From Tamarix chinensis (Eukaryota > Streptophyta > Magnoliopsida > Caryophyllales > Tamaricaceae): a DNA stretch of 64,000 nt. The notes below the pieces were generated by a model. The model was not told the origin of the DNA, ran no database searches, and saw only the letters and a list, made by a program, of their open reading frames with translations. Each line of letters starts with the position of its first letter. Positions within the stretch are counted from its first letter, which is position 1. Positions 49,662 through 61,784 of the stretch are shown in pieces. The position numbers were made by a program, and so were the translations under genes. Location: assembly GCA_030549775.1 (NCBI GenBank), contig CM060176.1, forward strand, positions 101,351,569 through 101,415,568. Reading direction: 5' to 3'.

Positions 49662-50048
49662 TGTAATACCTTTAAATTCAGGGGAGTGTTTTAATGATTG
49701 GCATGAATACTTATATCAACATAGTATACTAATATTTTGATAATGTTATTATAAAAACTACACAATTAAGTATGCTGGTAGTGGAACAGTTTTTAGGATG
49801 GATGACCCTCTTGAAAATTTTTAGAATTTTCTTAAAAAAAATTCTTGAAAAGCACATGAGTGGGTAGAAGCTTGCTGAAAATAAGAATTTGTGCTGATTT
49901 ATGGGGTCAACCGATCAATTTAAAAACGCTTTAAGATAACCCCTGCTTGGTCATATCGACTCATAGTGTTGCAGTTTTGTTCTAATATCGAAAAGCGTTG
50001 ATCGCCTAATCAATAATTATTAGCCTGGTATATCTGAGACATCACATG
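49662..50048 (+). mobile_element. Cassandra-like TRIM LTR, direct copy
   Basis: It starts TGTAATACCTTTAAATTCAG, then 'gattggcatgaatacttatatcaacatagta', then a 5S-like block (49755-49817): 'acaattaagtatgctggtag' and 'ttaggatggatgaccctcttg'. Plant 5S rRNA reads GTTAAGCGTGCTTGGGCGAG and AGGATGGGTGACC at the same spacing, so the RNA polymerase III box region is recognisable although worn. Right end ('gacatcaca') is tentative. Confidence 0.68.
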
Positions 50049-52572
50049 TCCGAGAAGTTGACTCTGTACTATGTTCTTTCCGTTTAATATGGAATAATAA
50101 GAGTATAAAAAAAACTTACTGCTAATATTATAGGTCAGGTATATAATAAATTGAAAATAAATAAAAGATAATTTTGAATGAGTACCTATTTTGAGCCTTT
50201 ATTTCAATGAAGATGGATATTTTTGCTTAATACTATTTTCATTCCTTGCTAAAACGCTATTAAAGACTCAAAGTGTGATGATTTCTCTTCCTTCTCGATT
50301 TACCTCCCACCATTAATGAGCTCCAACTCCTAACTCTATGCTACAGTAATTAAAATGGGAACTTAAATAGTAATTAAAATGTATATTTTATTATCTATAA
50401 TAATAAAATATGTAAGCTGGTCACAAGAAAAATGAGTGACATCATTGCAAAAGAAACAAACCGGTTGTTATGGTTAAGTAGATCATTGGCAAGAAAAGGA
50501 AAAAAAATAAGTATTTTAATTAAGGTTTACTTTAAAAATAATATTAATTTAATTCAGATAAATTAGAATAAATATTTTAAATTTTTTATTTGGATTGAGA
50601 TAAATGTATAAAATATAATTATATTTTTTACTTTTACCTTCATTATCCTCGAAATCAAAAATTAAAAAAAATAATTAATTGGAATAAAAACATAAAAGTT
50701 TAACTCTAATTTATCTAGTTATAGTAAATAATTTTTTTAAATAAAAATAAATTTATTTATTTATTGTTATTAATCTCATTCACTCTAAATAAAATAGATC
50801 ATAAAATATATCCTAAGCAATATCATGGTCCCAAGGCAAATAACAACTACTTTCTTGGAACTTAACCAAGTTCCATAAGAACTACCGAGACCTATATCAC
50901 AAATGAATTGTTAGATAAACGATTGGTTCTATGTTTATTAATTTTTAATAAAGAAGTGGTTGCATTAGTATGCTTGCATATTTTATCAAATAACTTGGGG
51001 GAGTGATTATTTACAAGCTAACTTTGTCAGGCCCTTTTGGCCCTACAAGAAAGCACAAAACAGAGATAAAAGTGTATCGTCATTTGTAAAGCACAGAAAA
51101 ACAATTTTTCATTTTTTTCCTGAAATGTTCTATTATAGTTTGTTATAAATATTTTTATATTAAAAAAGATATTAAAAGCTTTGAATTAATCTTTTTTATA
51201 TATAAAAAAATAAATATTTTACATCAATTAGAATAGATACTAATTTTATATTTTTGTCCTTTTAATTTTACTAGATGTAATCTATATTTATATATACACA
51301 CACACTTACACTTCTATTATACCTTTGAAAGTATCCATATTTAATATTTTATTTATGCTGAATATACTGTATTATCAGGGACTTGGTTATAATTGAGTCA
51401 AATACATCTATTTATAGGCGATGAAGTCCTACATAGACTCTCTCTATTGTATGTCATTATCTTATTGGATCGACAGTAGATTACAATGGATAAGACTCTT
51501 ACTTTTATTGGCTATCTGGATTATAATGAGATAAGCTTATCATTTCGTATAATTATTATAGTGCAAAGTAAACAAAAGTCAAAAGATTCCTCACTTTCCT
51601 TCAATCCGCTTTTCTTCTTTTTTTCTACACCACTCCTTTTTTTTTCATTTTTTATTGTCCTCCACACACATGTCTATACAAGTTACTTGTAGAGCACAGT
51701 TGTTGCTTCGTGACATCATTGCTTATGTCATTATTATTGGCATTGCTTACATTAGAGTATAGTTGATGTCATTGCTTACATTATGTTGACATCATTCAAG
51801 ACTTTTTTTGAGGTTATCATTTAACCTTAGATCATAGTTCAAACCCTAGGTTTTAGGGTTTAAGTTCTCCGTCGTAGATTTTATCTGATCCACCACGCTT
51901 TGTTTGCAACTCTATTTGGATGAGTTACAGCTCCATCATATTTTCGATGTTATGCCTAGTAGGTGAGTCAAAGTTGGAATTAGTTTCTCCCATCATATCT
52001 TAATAAGTTGGGAGATTTGAATTTATTAATAGATCAATCCATTCCTTTAGTTTTTCCATATTAACGTCTTCCATTTCGGCCTCTAATGGTCCTATTAATA
52101 GAGAATTTGGAGCATATATTATCTGGATCTTATTAGTAAATATTGTTTCCTCTAATGGTGAGCACCAGTATCTAGAGTTTATTTTCCATTTGGCTGCAAT
52201 ATAATACCTCCAATTTGTTATTATTTCATCGAAGGACATGCCTTCATAGAATTCGGTCGATCCTTACGTGTATCCATCGAATATATGTATCCGATGTTTT
52301 GCTATTTTTCTAATATAGAGGATATGAGTCTGGTTGTTGATCATCTTCTAACGTTTTGCAGGCACCCTGGATGGCCAAATTCCCAATCCCAAGTTTTGGT
52401 CATAACGTTTTACTAAAGTTCTTCTTCCTATGCCTTGCAACGGCCAGCCTACACCTCCGCACTCCTCTCCTACCGTCCTTTTCCTTTGCCATTTTCGACC
52501 CTATAGCCCTGACCTTCCCTCCCTCGCGTGCTTTTTGTCTTCCATTTTTGTCCATCCCTATGACACACCTAC
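50049..52572. other. AT-rich region with no assigned gene
   Basis: Long AT-rich stretch. A minus frame 52239-52000 (NWRYYIAAKWKINSRYWCSPLEE) looks protein-like but I do not recognise it. Repeats of 'gatgtcattgcttacatta' lie at 51715-51790. 51380-51480 ('ggcgatgaagtcctacatagac') resembles a worn LTR region; this is a guess. Confidence 0.45.
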
Positions 52573-52859
52573 TGAAATATCCCAAAACCCTAATTTAGAT
52601 AATTATGGCAAAATAAGACTTTATTAGAAAAATTAATTAAATAAATTATTTTATTAAAATAAGAGGAAGTAATTAAGGTAAAATCAAGAGAAAAATAATA
52701 AATAATTTAATTGGAAAAAATTAGGGTGTTTTACTAATTAAAATAGAATTAAGAAAAATTCTTTCAAAAATCCTAAATGTATCTAAAAAGGGAATTTATT
52801 TATTATTTTATTAAAATATTATTATTTTAAATTTTAAAATACCAAAATATTCTAAATAT

Positions 52860-53960
52860 TCCAACCCATATATTTTTCCTTTTTCCCATATCTCTTTTTC
52901 CTTTCCCCCTTTTTTTCTCTTCTTCCTCGCATTTCTCCTTTTCTTTTTTTTTCCTTCCTCCCCGATCTAGTCCATCCCTTCCCTTGCGGCCCAGACTTCT
53001 TCCTCTCCTATGCAGCCCAAGGCCCATCGCCTCTGCTTCTTTTTCCTTTCCATTCTTTTTCTTTCTTTTTTTCCCCTAAATCGACCTCTCCACCCCCCTT
53101 TCTTCTTCCTTTCTCCCCCAACCCCTCGACTTCCCCTCTTCCCCATGCAAGCACGCGACCTCTGCAACACTGCACGCCAGGCTGCCACCTCCCCTCTCTT
53201 CCTAGTCAATCCTTCTCCCTTCTCCACCCAATCATTTTATTTCTCTCTCCTCACGTGTGCCCCTCTTCCCCTTCCTTTCTCCCTTCCCAAGCTAACAAGT
53301 TATGCAATTTTATAGGCTTATACCGGCCGTGCGCAACCGATCGGTGACCTACGTGTATGCCATCATCTTTTCCTATTCCCCCTCTATCGTTTTCCACCTT
53401 CTTTGGCTTATAAATACCCCTCAACTGCCTCCCCCCATTCAATATTTTTTCCCTACCCAAAATTTCCTCCCTTTTTGTGCAATCCCGCCTGTTGAACCGT
53501 CCACCCCACCGCTGCCGCCCACCACTGTCACTAGAATCACCTGCTAAAACACTCCCTGCACCACCCTCCATTGAACTACGCCATCCACCACCCTCGATTC
53601 TCCCTACATGAGTTACCTTGGCCGAGCAAATTTAGCTCCTTGATCAACCCTTCCTCACCCACCGCTGCCCTTCACTCCACCGTCTGTCACCATTTCCGTT
53701 GCAACTACCACTCCCCCTATCCCCTAAAACCACCAGTAAAACCTTCTCTACCTCCCCCTACTTAGGACATCCTCCACCACCATTATAGCCCTCTCAACCT
53801 GGGGCATCCTCTACTACCTCAATCACCCTCTCAATCCCCCTCTTCTATCTTAACCAATCACCTTTCCACCTCCTCCTCTCCCTTCATCGCTGCCACCGGT
53901 GCCGCCTGGTCACCACCATCCCTAGGTGGTACCCTAACCCCCTCATCCCTTAAACCCTAT
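52860..53960 (+). other. Pyrimidine-rich leader-like block of element G
   Basis: Long C/T runs ('ctctttttcctttccccc', 'cttcttcctttctccccca'), a TATA-like 'ggcttataaatacccctcaac' at 53404-53424, then CCACC/CCGCC-rich sequence. Short Pro/Ser/Leu-rich frames are compositional. 53404-53424 is a plausible core promoter followed by a leader, which gives the transcription direction I use for the family. Confidence 0.5.
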
Positions 53961-53969
53961 TTATATAAA

Positions 53970-53976
53970 TGTTATC

Positions 53977-54016
<40 letters not shown>

Positions 54017-54142
54017 CATCATCATCATTATTATTATTAAATATAGCCTTGGAGTATTAATTATATTATTATTCTAAAGGGCTAAAACCCTATTTTTATT
54101 ATTATTTCGATTATCATTATTTTTATTATCATCATTATCATT

Positions 54143-54204
<62 letters not shown>

Positions 54205-54350
54205 TGTTGTTGTTGTTGTTGTTAATGCTAACTTTGGCATATCATCACTTTTAATGTTATTATAAATATTCAAACCCTGTTATTATTATTTACCATTCGA
54301 CTATTATTATTATTCTTAACACTTTTATTATTATTATTATTATTATTATG

Positions 54351-54398
<48 letters not shown>

Positions 54399-54690
54399 GC
54401 TATCACTATTTTTATACTTAGCCATATTATCACTAAAGTTACCAATATTATGATTATTATGACCCTTGCTTGTATTACTCTTAAGATTAGAACTATTATT
54501 AATATCAACATTATTATTATTATTATTATGACTTTTTCATTATTATTGATATTCATATACCCTTAATATTACTATCACTACTAGTATTATTATTATTATT
54601 AGTGTTATTTTTGTCACTACTTTAGTACTACTAATATTTTTAGCATTGTTAATAAGATCTGGGTTATTATTAGTATTATCACTACAACTC

Positions 54691-54729
<39 letters not shown>

Positions 54730-54730
54730 G
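53970..54730. repeat. TTA, ATC and related trinucleotide microsatellites
   Basis: (TTA)n at about 53977-54015, (ATC)n at about 54136-54203, a (GTT)n at about 54204-54222, (TTA)n at about 54328-54398 and 54690-54728. The Met-, Ile- and Asn-rich frames across them have no coding meaning. Element A holds an AAT run in the equivalent place. Confidence 0.92.
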
Positions 54731-54919
54731 TAATAATAATAAGCTATTATCTTTAATAATATAAATTGGCTATAAATACTTTAACATGAATTTATGTACC
54801 TCCTAAGACCTATTTTAACTAGTAATAATATAGTTAGCTACCTTAAGAATAATATAATTAACTAAACCTTAGATATTAATAAATTATGGGAAGACACTAA
54901 TCACTTCTAGTGGAATACC

Positions 54920-55075
54920 ATGTGAGTCGGGACCAAACCGATCCACTGTAGAGAATAGTGGCTAGGAGCCTTTTGTCCTAATGACTGATCCATCGGCGAA
55001 TAGTAGTGGTCACATGTATTCTGTCCTGTATGTTTCCGATTCATAGGCTATAATAGTAGGGTTCTCGTACTCATA
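54920..55075. repeat. Worn box cluster in element G
   Basis: 'gatccactgtagagaatagtgg', 'gatccatcggcgaatagtagtgg' and 'gattcataggctataatagtaggg' are decayed forms of CCGGTCCACCGGCTATAATAGTGG at the usual spacing, in the D orientation. This supports G as a member of the family. Confidence 0.7.
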
Positions 55076-56099
55076 TGGATATAATTCGAGAGATATTTTG
55101 AATAATATTTAATTAATGGCTTAAGACTAGAAGTATTGATTTCACCTTTATGATCCACTAATATAGTATAAGTTTAGCCTTGGTGCCTGTCATTTTTAGT
55201 AAGTGCTACAGATGCTAAACAAACGGACTTGTGCTGTACAATTCATATTGGTTGCTATGCATAATCGCTCTTATGTGGTTGTGATTATTTATATGCTCGC
55301 ATATGATATTTTCTCTACATTTGTTTGAGTATGGTGTGTTGCATGCAAGCCCTACCTTTCAGTTTGATATAAAGGGTTACCCAATACTATAGTACTAAAG
55401 GATTTCATTTGTGGGCCCCTGTATATTCAATGGGCAGTATCCCTTGTAGGTCAATTGTAGGTACTATTTAAGCTGGTATCGGGTATGAGTGTAAGGATTG
55501 TTTAAAAAACTGTTAGGGTTTGTCTTTAAACCTTATTATTTCTTTAATTAAAGATTTTATTCTTGTAACCACTAATAGTGGATTTTTATCTTTGGTAATG
55601 TCTTTAACGCACTACTCTTGATTAAACAAAAGTTTGAATTAGTGTAAATTGTATTCTGTTCCTTTTTAACCTGAGCACTTGGTATAGAAACGGTGGGAGA
55701 AAACTGATCTAGTATTAAGTGTGGTGGTAACATCCCTAAAATTTACGATTTTTGCTTCCACTAATTTTTAAATAAACTAAATTTTTCAGTAGTGAATTTT
55801 GGGGGTGTACGTATGCACTCATATATTTGATATTAGGAATTTACATTCTACATGAATGTTCATATTTGTATTTCATCTACGTATTTGGGTCATTTAGGTT
55901 ATGATCTATGAACTTTTACTTTTAGAGTGTGGAGCTACCAAGTTGGGATATGCCTGCTAATTTTGATTACTGGGTAAGTCTAGTGTATTGAGACATACCA
56001 ATTAAAGATTGTTATATTTAGTATCATTTGGGAGGAAGACATACATTTATATATATGAATTGATGTTTTTTTATATTACAGATTTAGTAAATATTTGAA

Positions 56100-56697
56100 C
56101 ATACAACTATATATGTGGGCTACAACAAAACAACAAGAATATAAAGAAAATAAACAAGTTTTAATAACAGTTCTTGCTTAAACCGTTATTCTAGATGTTT
56201 TAATAATGGTTTTAAGTAATAATAGATATTAAAACCATTTTTAATAATGGTTATCCTTAAAAACTGTCATTAAAAAGTTGGCATTTAATCACAATTAGGG
56301 TTTAATAAATACATAGTAAATGATTAAAACCCTAAATTAACTATATTTTAATGATGGTTTAACTCAAAACTGTTATTAAAAGATCCATTTTTTGCTTATT
56401 TAATACGTATTAGTATTAAATAAAATGCATAATCAATGATCAAAATCCAAATTGGTTGACATTTTGACAACGGTTTTTGAATTAACCCGTATTAAAATGT
56501 TGTTTTTAACAACGGTTGTGACCTATAAACTATCATTAAATACCAAGTTTACCCCAATATTCGTAGTTTTTGGTATATTTTTTTGTGATGGTTATGAACC
56601 GTTATTAAAAATTTAATAACGTGTAATTCAACAATAGTTTAAAACCATTATTAAAATCATATAATAACTATTATTAACACCCCTTTCTAGCGTAGTG
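56100..56697. mobile_element. CACTA element terminal region (right end)
   Basis: It ends 'ctttctagcgtagtg', the inverse of CACTACGCTAGAAAG, a typical CACTA terminus. The preceding 590 bp hold alternating 'aataacggtttt' and 'aaaaccgttattaaa' repeats, the subterminal pattern of these elements. The other terminus may be the worn 'gctacaacaaaacaac' near 56120, making it a short non-autonomous copy; no 3-bp duplication confirms this. Confidence 0.65.
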
Positions 56698-57049
56698 ATA
56701 TATGTATTCATTATAAATAGTTTAGTCTGACAAATTTTTTCTTTATTATATCTCTTTAAGTATTCATATTTACTTTTTTTTGTCATTTACATAATTATAG
56801 TTATAGATTTACTTAAAAAAAATATTATATGATTTTTTTAAATAAAGGAAGATTTATTAATGATTGAAAGAATTACATCATAGTACTTGAAATCTCTCTA
56901 GAATGGACATAATATCCTCACATTTACTCTCATAATAGGATAAGTACCTGGCAACAACTATAAAAGTTATTTTATTTAATAAGGATTTCCAGACGTGCAA
57001 TTGAGAATTCATCAAAGTAAATAATGCATAAGGTTTTTAGGACGTGATA
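56698..57049. other. Spacer and LINE 3' flank
   Basis: AT-rich. T runs near 56770 could be the tail of the minus-strand LINE, but no duplication was identified. Confidence 0.4.
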
Positions 57050-60000
57050 ATTCTTATTTCCTTTAGTAGTGTGGGCAATAGTTTTCAAGACTTTTGGCTA
57101 AAGTCGAGTGGGACCTTTCAGCCCATTACTTGCATAACCACATATCCATAAGTGCTTCATAAAATTATATTCAAATAAAATGTGAGGCAATGGTTCTTCG
57201 CTTGAGTAGAAGCAATAATTCATGTCTTCTAGCTAGATATATCAGCTAAGATTATCTTTAGTTGGCAATCAATAATGTGCAGCTATCCACATCAACAACT
57301 TATGCTCTAAACTTGTGTTATTTAACCATATAACTTTCCACCAAGTAACAGGGGGAGTTTTTATCCTAAGTTTCTCATACACAATTCTAATCTTATAAGC
57401 CTCTCTAAGCTTGAAAATTTTAGTCAAGTTCTAAGAGGATGTGTTAGATAACCTTGGTTCCCATATTGAGGTTCCTTTTAAATAATATTTGTGGATCAAC
57501 TTAATTTAGAGGTTATTTTTGTCTTGATCAAGGTGCCAAATATGCTTACTAACTACTGCTATGTTCCAGACTTGTATATCAATTAGCCAAGACCTCCTAC
57601 TCTTTGTGGTAACCACATAATAGATCAATCATGAAGGATCATTTGTTGGGGTTTGCTTTACCCGTCCAGAGAAAGGCCATGCATATGCTAATGATTTTAA
57701 GGAGAAGTTTATTTGAAAGTATAAAAATTTGACCCTAGTACATTTATATACCATATATGACTAATTGTAGCAACTACATGGGTCTTGTATAAGATAATAA
57801 ACGAGTTGACCAGTGCTAGATATGACTAGTTATTTTCTTAACTAGTTCTAAAATTTGGTCTGAATGGAACCTGGATGCTAATAGAGGAACACCTAGGTAT
57901 TTAAAAGGGCATGGAACCTTGAGGTAAAGATAAGAAATCTCATATTTGCATTATAATTTGCACAAGCACAACTCCAAGAAACACGGTACTCTTTGAAGGA
58001 CTTACGATCAAGTCTAAAGAAATATTAAAATTGTCCAAAGTGGACTTCAGAAGGCAAATACACCCTAAAAAGAGTAGGTCATTTGTGAATGTTAGGTAGA
58101 TGATTTTATGCTTTTTTTTTTATTTTAGGTGTCCTCTAAGGCTTTCCATATCCTATAAATTCAGTTACATTCTTGATAAATATTCAAGGGCAATAATAAA
58201 AAGGTAGGGGATAGGGGTTACCCTATATTAATCCCTTTGAGCCTTAAAAGAGGATATATGTTCATCATTGATATTGATGTGTAGTTCACTTGAGTCACAC
58301 AAGCCATAAGCATCTTGACAAAATGAGGGGGGAACATGAAGCCTATTAAAACCTCCTCCAAAAATTCACAGCTAAGTGAGTCATAGTCTTTATGCAAATC
58401 AAGTTTCATCATTCACCTCGGAGACACATTCTTTATATTATACATTCTAATCAATTCACGTGCAAGCAAAATTTTCTCCCCTATCAACCTTCCTTTCACA
58501 AAGGTTAACTATGAGTTGTTGATTAGATGGGGTAGAATTGTTTGTAATGTAAGAGCATACTCATTTGATGACCACAATATCGTCATTAATTTTCCTATGT
58601 TTAAGAGCCACAAAACTCTCCTTATTTAAAAAAAAAATTAATCATCCAATAAGGCCTAGCCATGAGAGCCATGCAAGCCTTGTCAATCCTTTTTTTACGA
58701 TCCACAAAACACCACAAAAATAGGCCACCTTTAGCCACATTTTTTCCTCTAATTTTCCCACCATTGTTAACCTATTTTTCCATAATATTTTATTCCTAAA
58801 AATTCCATAAAACACAGACCATTCTGCACCCATAAGAGCCACTTAAAACAACTAAAGTTATATGTCAAGTCTTTTTTAGTACTCGGGAAGAAGAATGCAT
58901 ATTTTAATGAAGAACAAGGACGGATAGAAGAAATTCCTTACTCTATTTTGTTATTTAAAAGATTAAAATGGTCTTTTTCTCTTTCATTTTGAGTCATGTG
59001 GTTGCTATATGAGTTATAACATGTGCTAAATAGGACTCATGATCAAAATCTGCTCACTAATCCCACCCATGATCGAAACTTATAGCTAGGTTATTAGGTA
59101 GATTTCTTCCTTTGTTTTAGCTCAAATCACATGTATTAGCTAGCTAAGACACAACTTTTACTCCTACAATTCTTATATAAGTTTCAAGGATAGAATGAAA
59201 GAGAAACACATAATTTATTAGCTAAATTTTTATCTCTAGTATACTAAGAGTCATTCCCTTCAAAGCTCAAGTGCATGAGTTTGAAGTTTTGCAAAAATAT
59301 TCTAAGATTTATCATAATATTTTACACTTAGGTGGTTCTTTTAAGCATTGATTCAAGGGACTACCAAGAATCAATTTTATTCTCTCAAATCTTTCCCCCA
59401 TTCTTCTCTTTGTTACGGTTGTTCTAAGTTCTCTTGGAACACCAGGTCTTAGCAAGAACCCAGTTAGATCTCATATGCATCATAATCGGGTGGCAATTAC
59501 TTTAGAGAGTACTTTGGAAAACACAATACAACAAGCTATCGGGTATCGAAACTCATTTACTTTGCTAGAATTATCACACTTTGGGATCAAAACAAGTAAT
59601 GTGGGGTGATAAAGCTAAAGAGGGTACCTATATAAAATATTTTCTTCACCAAAATTTCATATACTAGATCCTACAATATCCCACGAGGCCTTGAAGAAGC
59701 CAACAATATATCCATCAAGGCCATCAACCTTGGTGTTTCTAATAGAAAACAAATTGACTTGCCTTCATCAAAGGATATGGGTTTCAAAAGCTCTATATGT
59801 TGTATGATATCCTCCACTAGGACCCTATGTAGGGTCTGAATATCTACTAGTTCTACACTAGGAATGGTGTTGCCTAGTAGATTATGATAAAAGTTAGCAA
59901 AGGCATCTTGCACTAAGTGCTGATATGTAGCACACGTATCATCAAGCCTTTGAAATTTTGTTACCTTATGTTTGTCTTTTCAAGCTTTCATGTTGGTATA

Positions 60001-60900
60001 GAAGAATTGAGTATTAGAGTCCCCTAGCTGGAGCCACTTTATTCCAAATTTTTTTTAGAAAGCTTTTCCCATATCGAGCATAGTGTTTATAAATCTTAGT
60101 ACATTCTCTTCTTCCTATTAGAGTATAGTACTAGCAGGATTCACATTAAGATGTTGCTAAATTTCCTTAAGTATTCTCCTCTAATCTACAACTTTAGTGG
60201 ATATGCTTCCAAAATTATCTTTGTTAAGGAGTTTCAATTTATATTTAAGGTGATACAGATCATTTTTTATTTTGCTTAGACTAGAGTTGGAGTAATGATT
60301 TTGCCAAACTTCTATCACTATAGATCTAAATCTTTCATCGTAGGTACACATGTTAAAACAACTAAACCTACTTTTAACTCTTGATCTTAGCTAGTTCAAG
60401 TTTATCAAAGCTGGGTTGGGATATAAGAAATAGATTGAAAGGAATTCAACTATTGAACTTGAGAAGGTATCCATCCACTTAATATTACCCCAACACTCGA
60501 TTAAACTTGCACATTATTCTACTTCTCCCAACTATCATGTTGCTCCAAGTATATGCGCCTCTAGTGAAATGCAAATCCTCCGCCATTGGGTTCTTTAAGC
60601 AAGTCTTAAAATCTACATCCCCTACATTAATGGCTACATCTTTAAAAAAATTATTATTGTACATGACCACATTAAAGTACCCTAGAATAAGCCAAGGAGC
60701 TTCTTTAACCTACTGTGGATTCTAACCATTGCCATAGACATCTTCTATCACTGTCATCATTATGAGCATAGATGAATGAGGAAAATAAAACAAGCTAGTG
60801 GTATTGCAAGTGATATTAACCTAAATTCCTCATGCATGAGCACTTATTAAGTTATTTTGCCATTGATTAGGATCCCATAAACACCAAACCTTACTATTAG
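57050..60900 (-). pseudogene. L1-type LINE ORF2 relic (5'-truncated)
   Basis: On the minus strand in order: endonuclease end (60900-60485: VWCLWDPNQW, WLILGYFNVV, FTRGAYTWSN); linker (59913-59671: DAFANFYHNLLG); start of reverse transcriptase (59650-59460, many stops); RT core (58412-58218: KLDLHKDYDSLSCEFLEEVLIGFMFPPHFVK), then a lost ADD motif; and zf-RVT-like end (57350-57080: WWKVIWLNNTSLEHKLLMW). The endonuclease N-terminus is missing, as in a 5'-truncated insertion. About 820 bp (58620-59440) of non-LINE sequence splits the RT. Many stops and shifts. Confidence 0.85.
58620..59440. other. Insertion of unknown type in the LINE relic
   Basis: The RT homology breaks at about 59440 and resumes at about 58600. 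The sequence between has no LINE similarity. A-run on its left edge (58628-58637) and mixed composition; no inverted repeats or duplication recognised. Confidence 0.4.
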
Positions 60901-61646
60901 GGTGGTGGGAGTATTAAATATTAAATGATTTACGCACAATTTGAAATATGACTTTGTTCTATTTTCCTTGCAATTACAAATATGGTTTATATATAAACAA
61001 TATTTATATATACAACCATATCTACAAGAGTTTATAGTATGTTAGATATCAGTAAATAAAAATGATATTTTTAAATCACAATTTAGTATTAATTGTTTAT
61101 TAGTTTTGACTTTCATAAGAATATTAAATTAATTTTAATTTGAGTAATTATTTTTTGATATTTAATATGAAAAAAATCATAAACCACTAATATATCTTAG
61201 ATTAGATAATTTAAAAAATGGCTTGGGTTGGTTGGATATTTTTTCAAATCACAAAAATATGATTTGGTTTGGTTTGAAGTTGAAACTATACCAAATCAAA
61301 CGGTGTTCACCCCTAGCTCCAAAACTACAATGAACAAAAATCATCCTAGGTGAAAAGAGGCATAAGTCTACGATGGCTGACAAGTAACACATGTTAATGT
61401 AACAAAAATAATTTAAATTATTATATAACTAGATAGGATTTTACTTATTGCCCTTGAATATTTCCAAGTACCTTTCCTTAACATTAAATTGTAGTAAATT
61501 GTTTGCTTAGTATTCTTCTACATACAAATAATCTTCTTTATGTAACTAGATAAGATTTTACTCAAAATTATCTTAATGTATCTTGTGAATTTTCTTAAAA
61601 TTAGGTCATGATGAATTAGTTGTCTACTTTCCTTCTATTTTTTTTT
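60901..61646. other. AT-rich spacer
   Basis: No gene. Holds a copy of part of the dispersed repeat (61340-61396). 61150-61310 ('tggcttgggttggttggat', 'tttggtttgaagttg', 'cggtgttcacccctagctcc') resembles the end of a hAT-type MITE (CACCCCTA), without an identified partner. Confidence 0.45.
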
Positions 61647-61784
61647 AATATATATATTAAGGATCATGTGCGGACTATATTTATTGTACAAACGTAGGTA
61701 TGCTTTTCGACCGTTGGATCTGACAAATCTTACGGCTGAAAATACATTCCTATTTTTATTACTGTTCCGTACCTTATCTCCCGT

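Larger units (their letters stand above)
52573..55810 (+). mobile_element. LTR-like element G (about 3.2 kb)
   Basis: It starts TGAAATATCCCAAAACCCTAAT..AATTATGGCAAAATAAG, the reverse complement of the end of A with one change in the terminal TGTAA. It ends 'tgaattttgggggtgtac', the family right end with a damaged TTACA. Between them are a pyrimidine-rich leader (52860-53960), microsatellites, a worn box cluster (54940-55070), and 'aatactatagtactaaagg', 'gggcccctgtatattcaatgggcagta', the complements of landmarks in C. No TSD is seen (cctac left, acgta right). Confidence 0.75.

Noticed and set aside
54082..54566. Poly-Met and poly-Ile frames
   Set aside because: Translation of ATC/TTA microsatellites.
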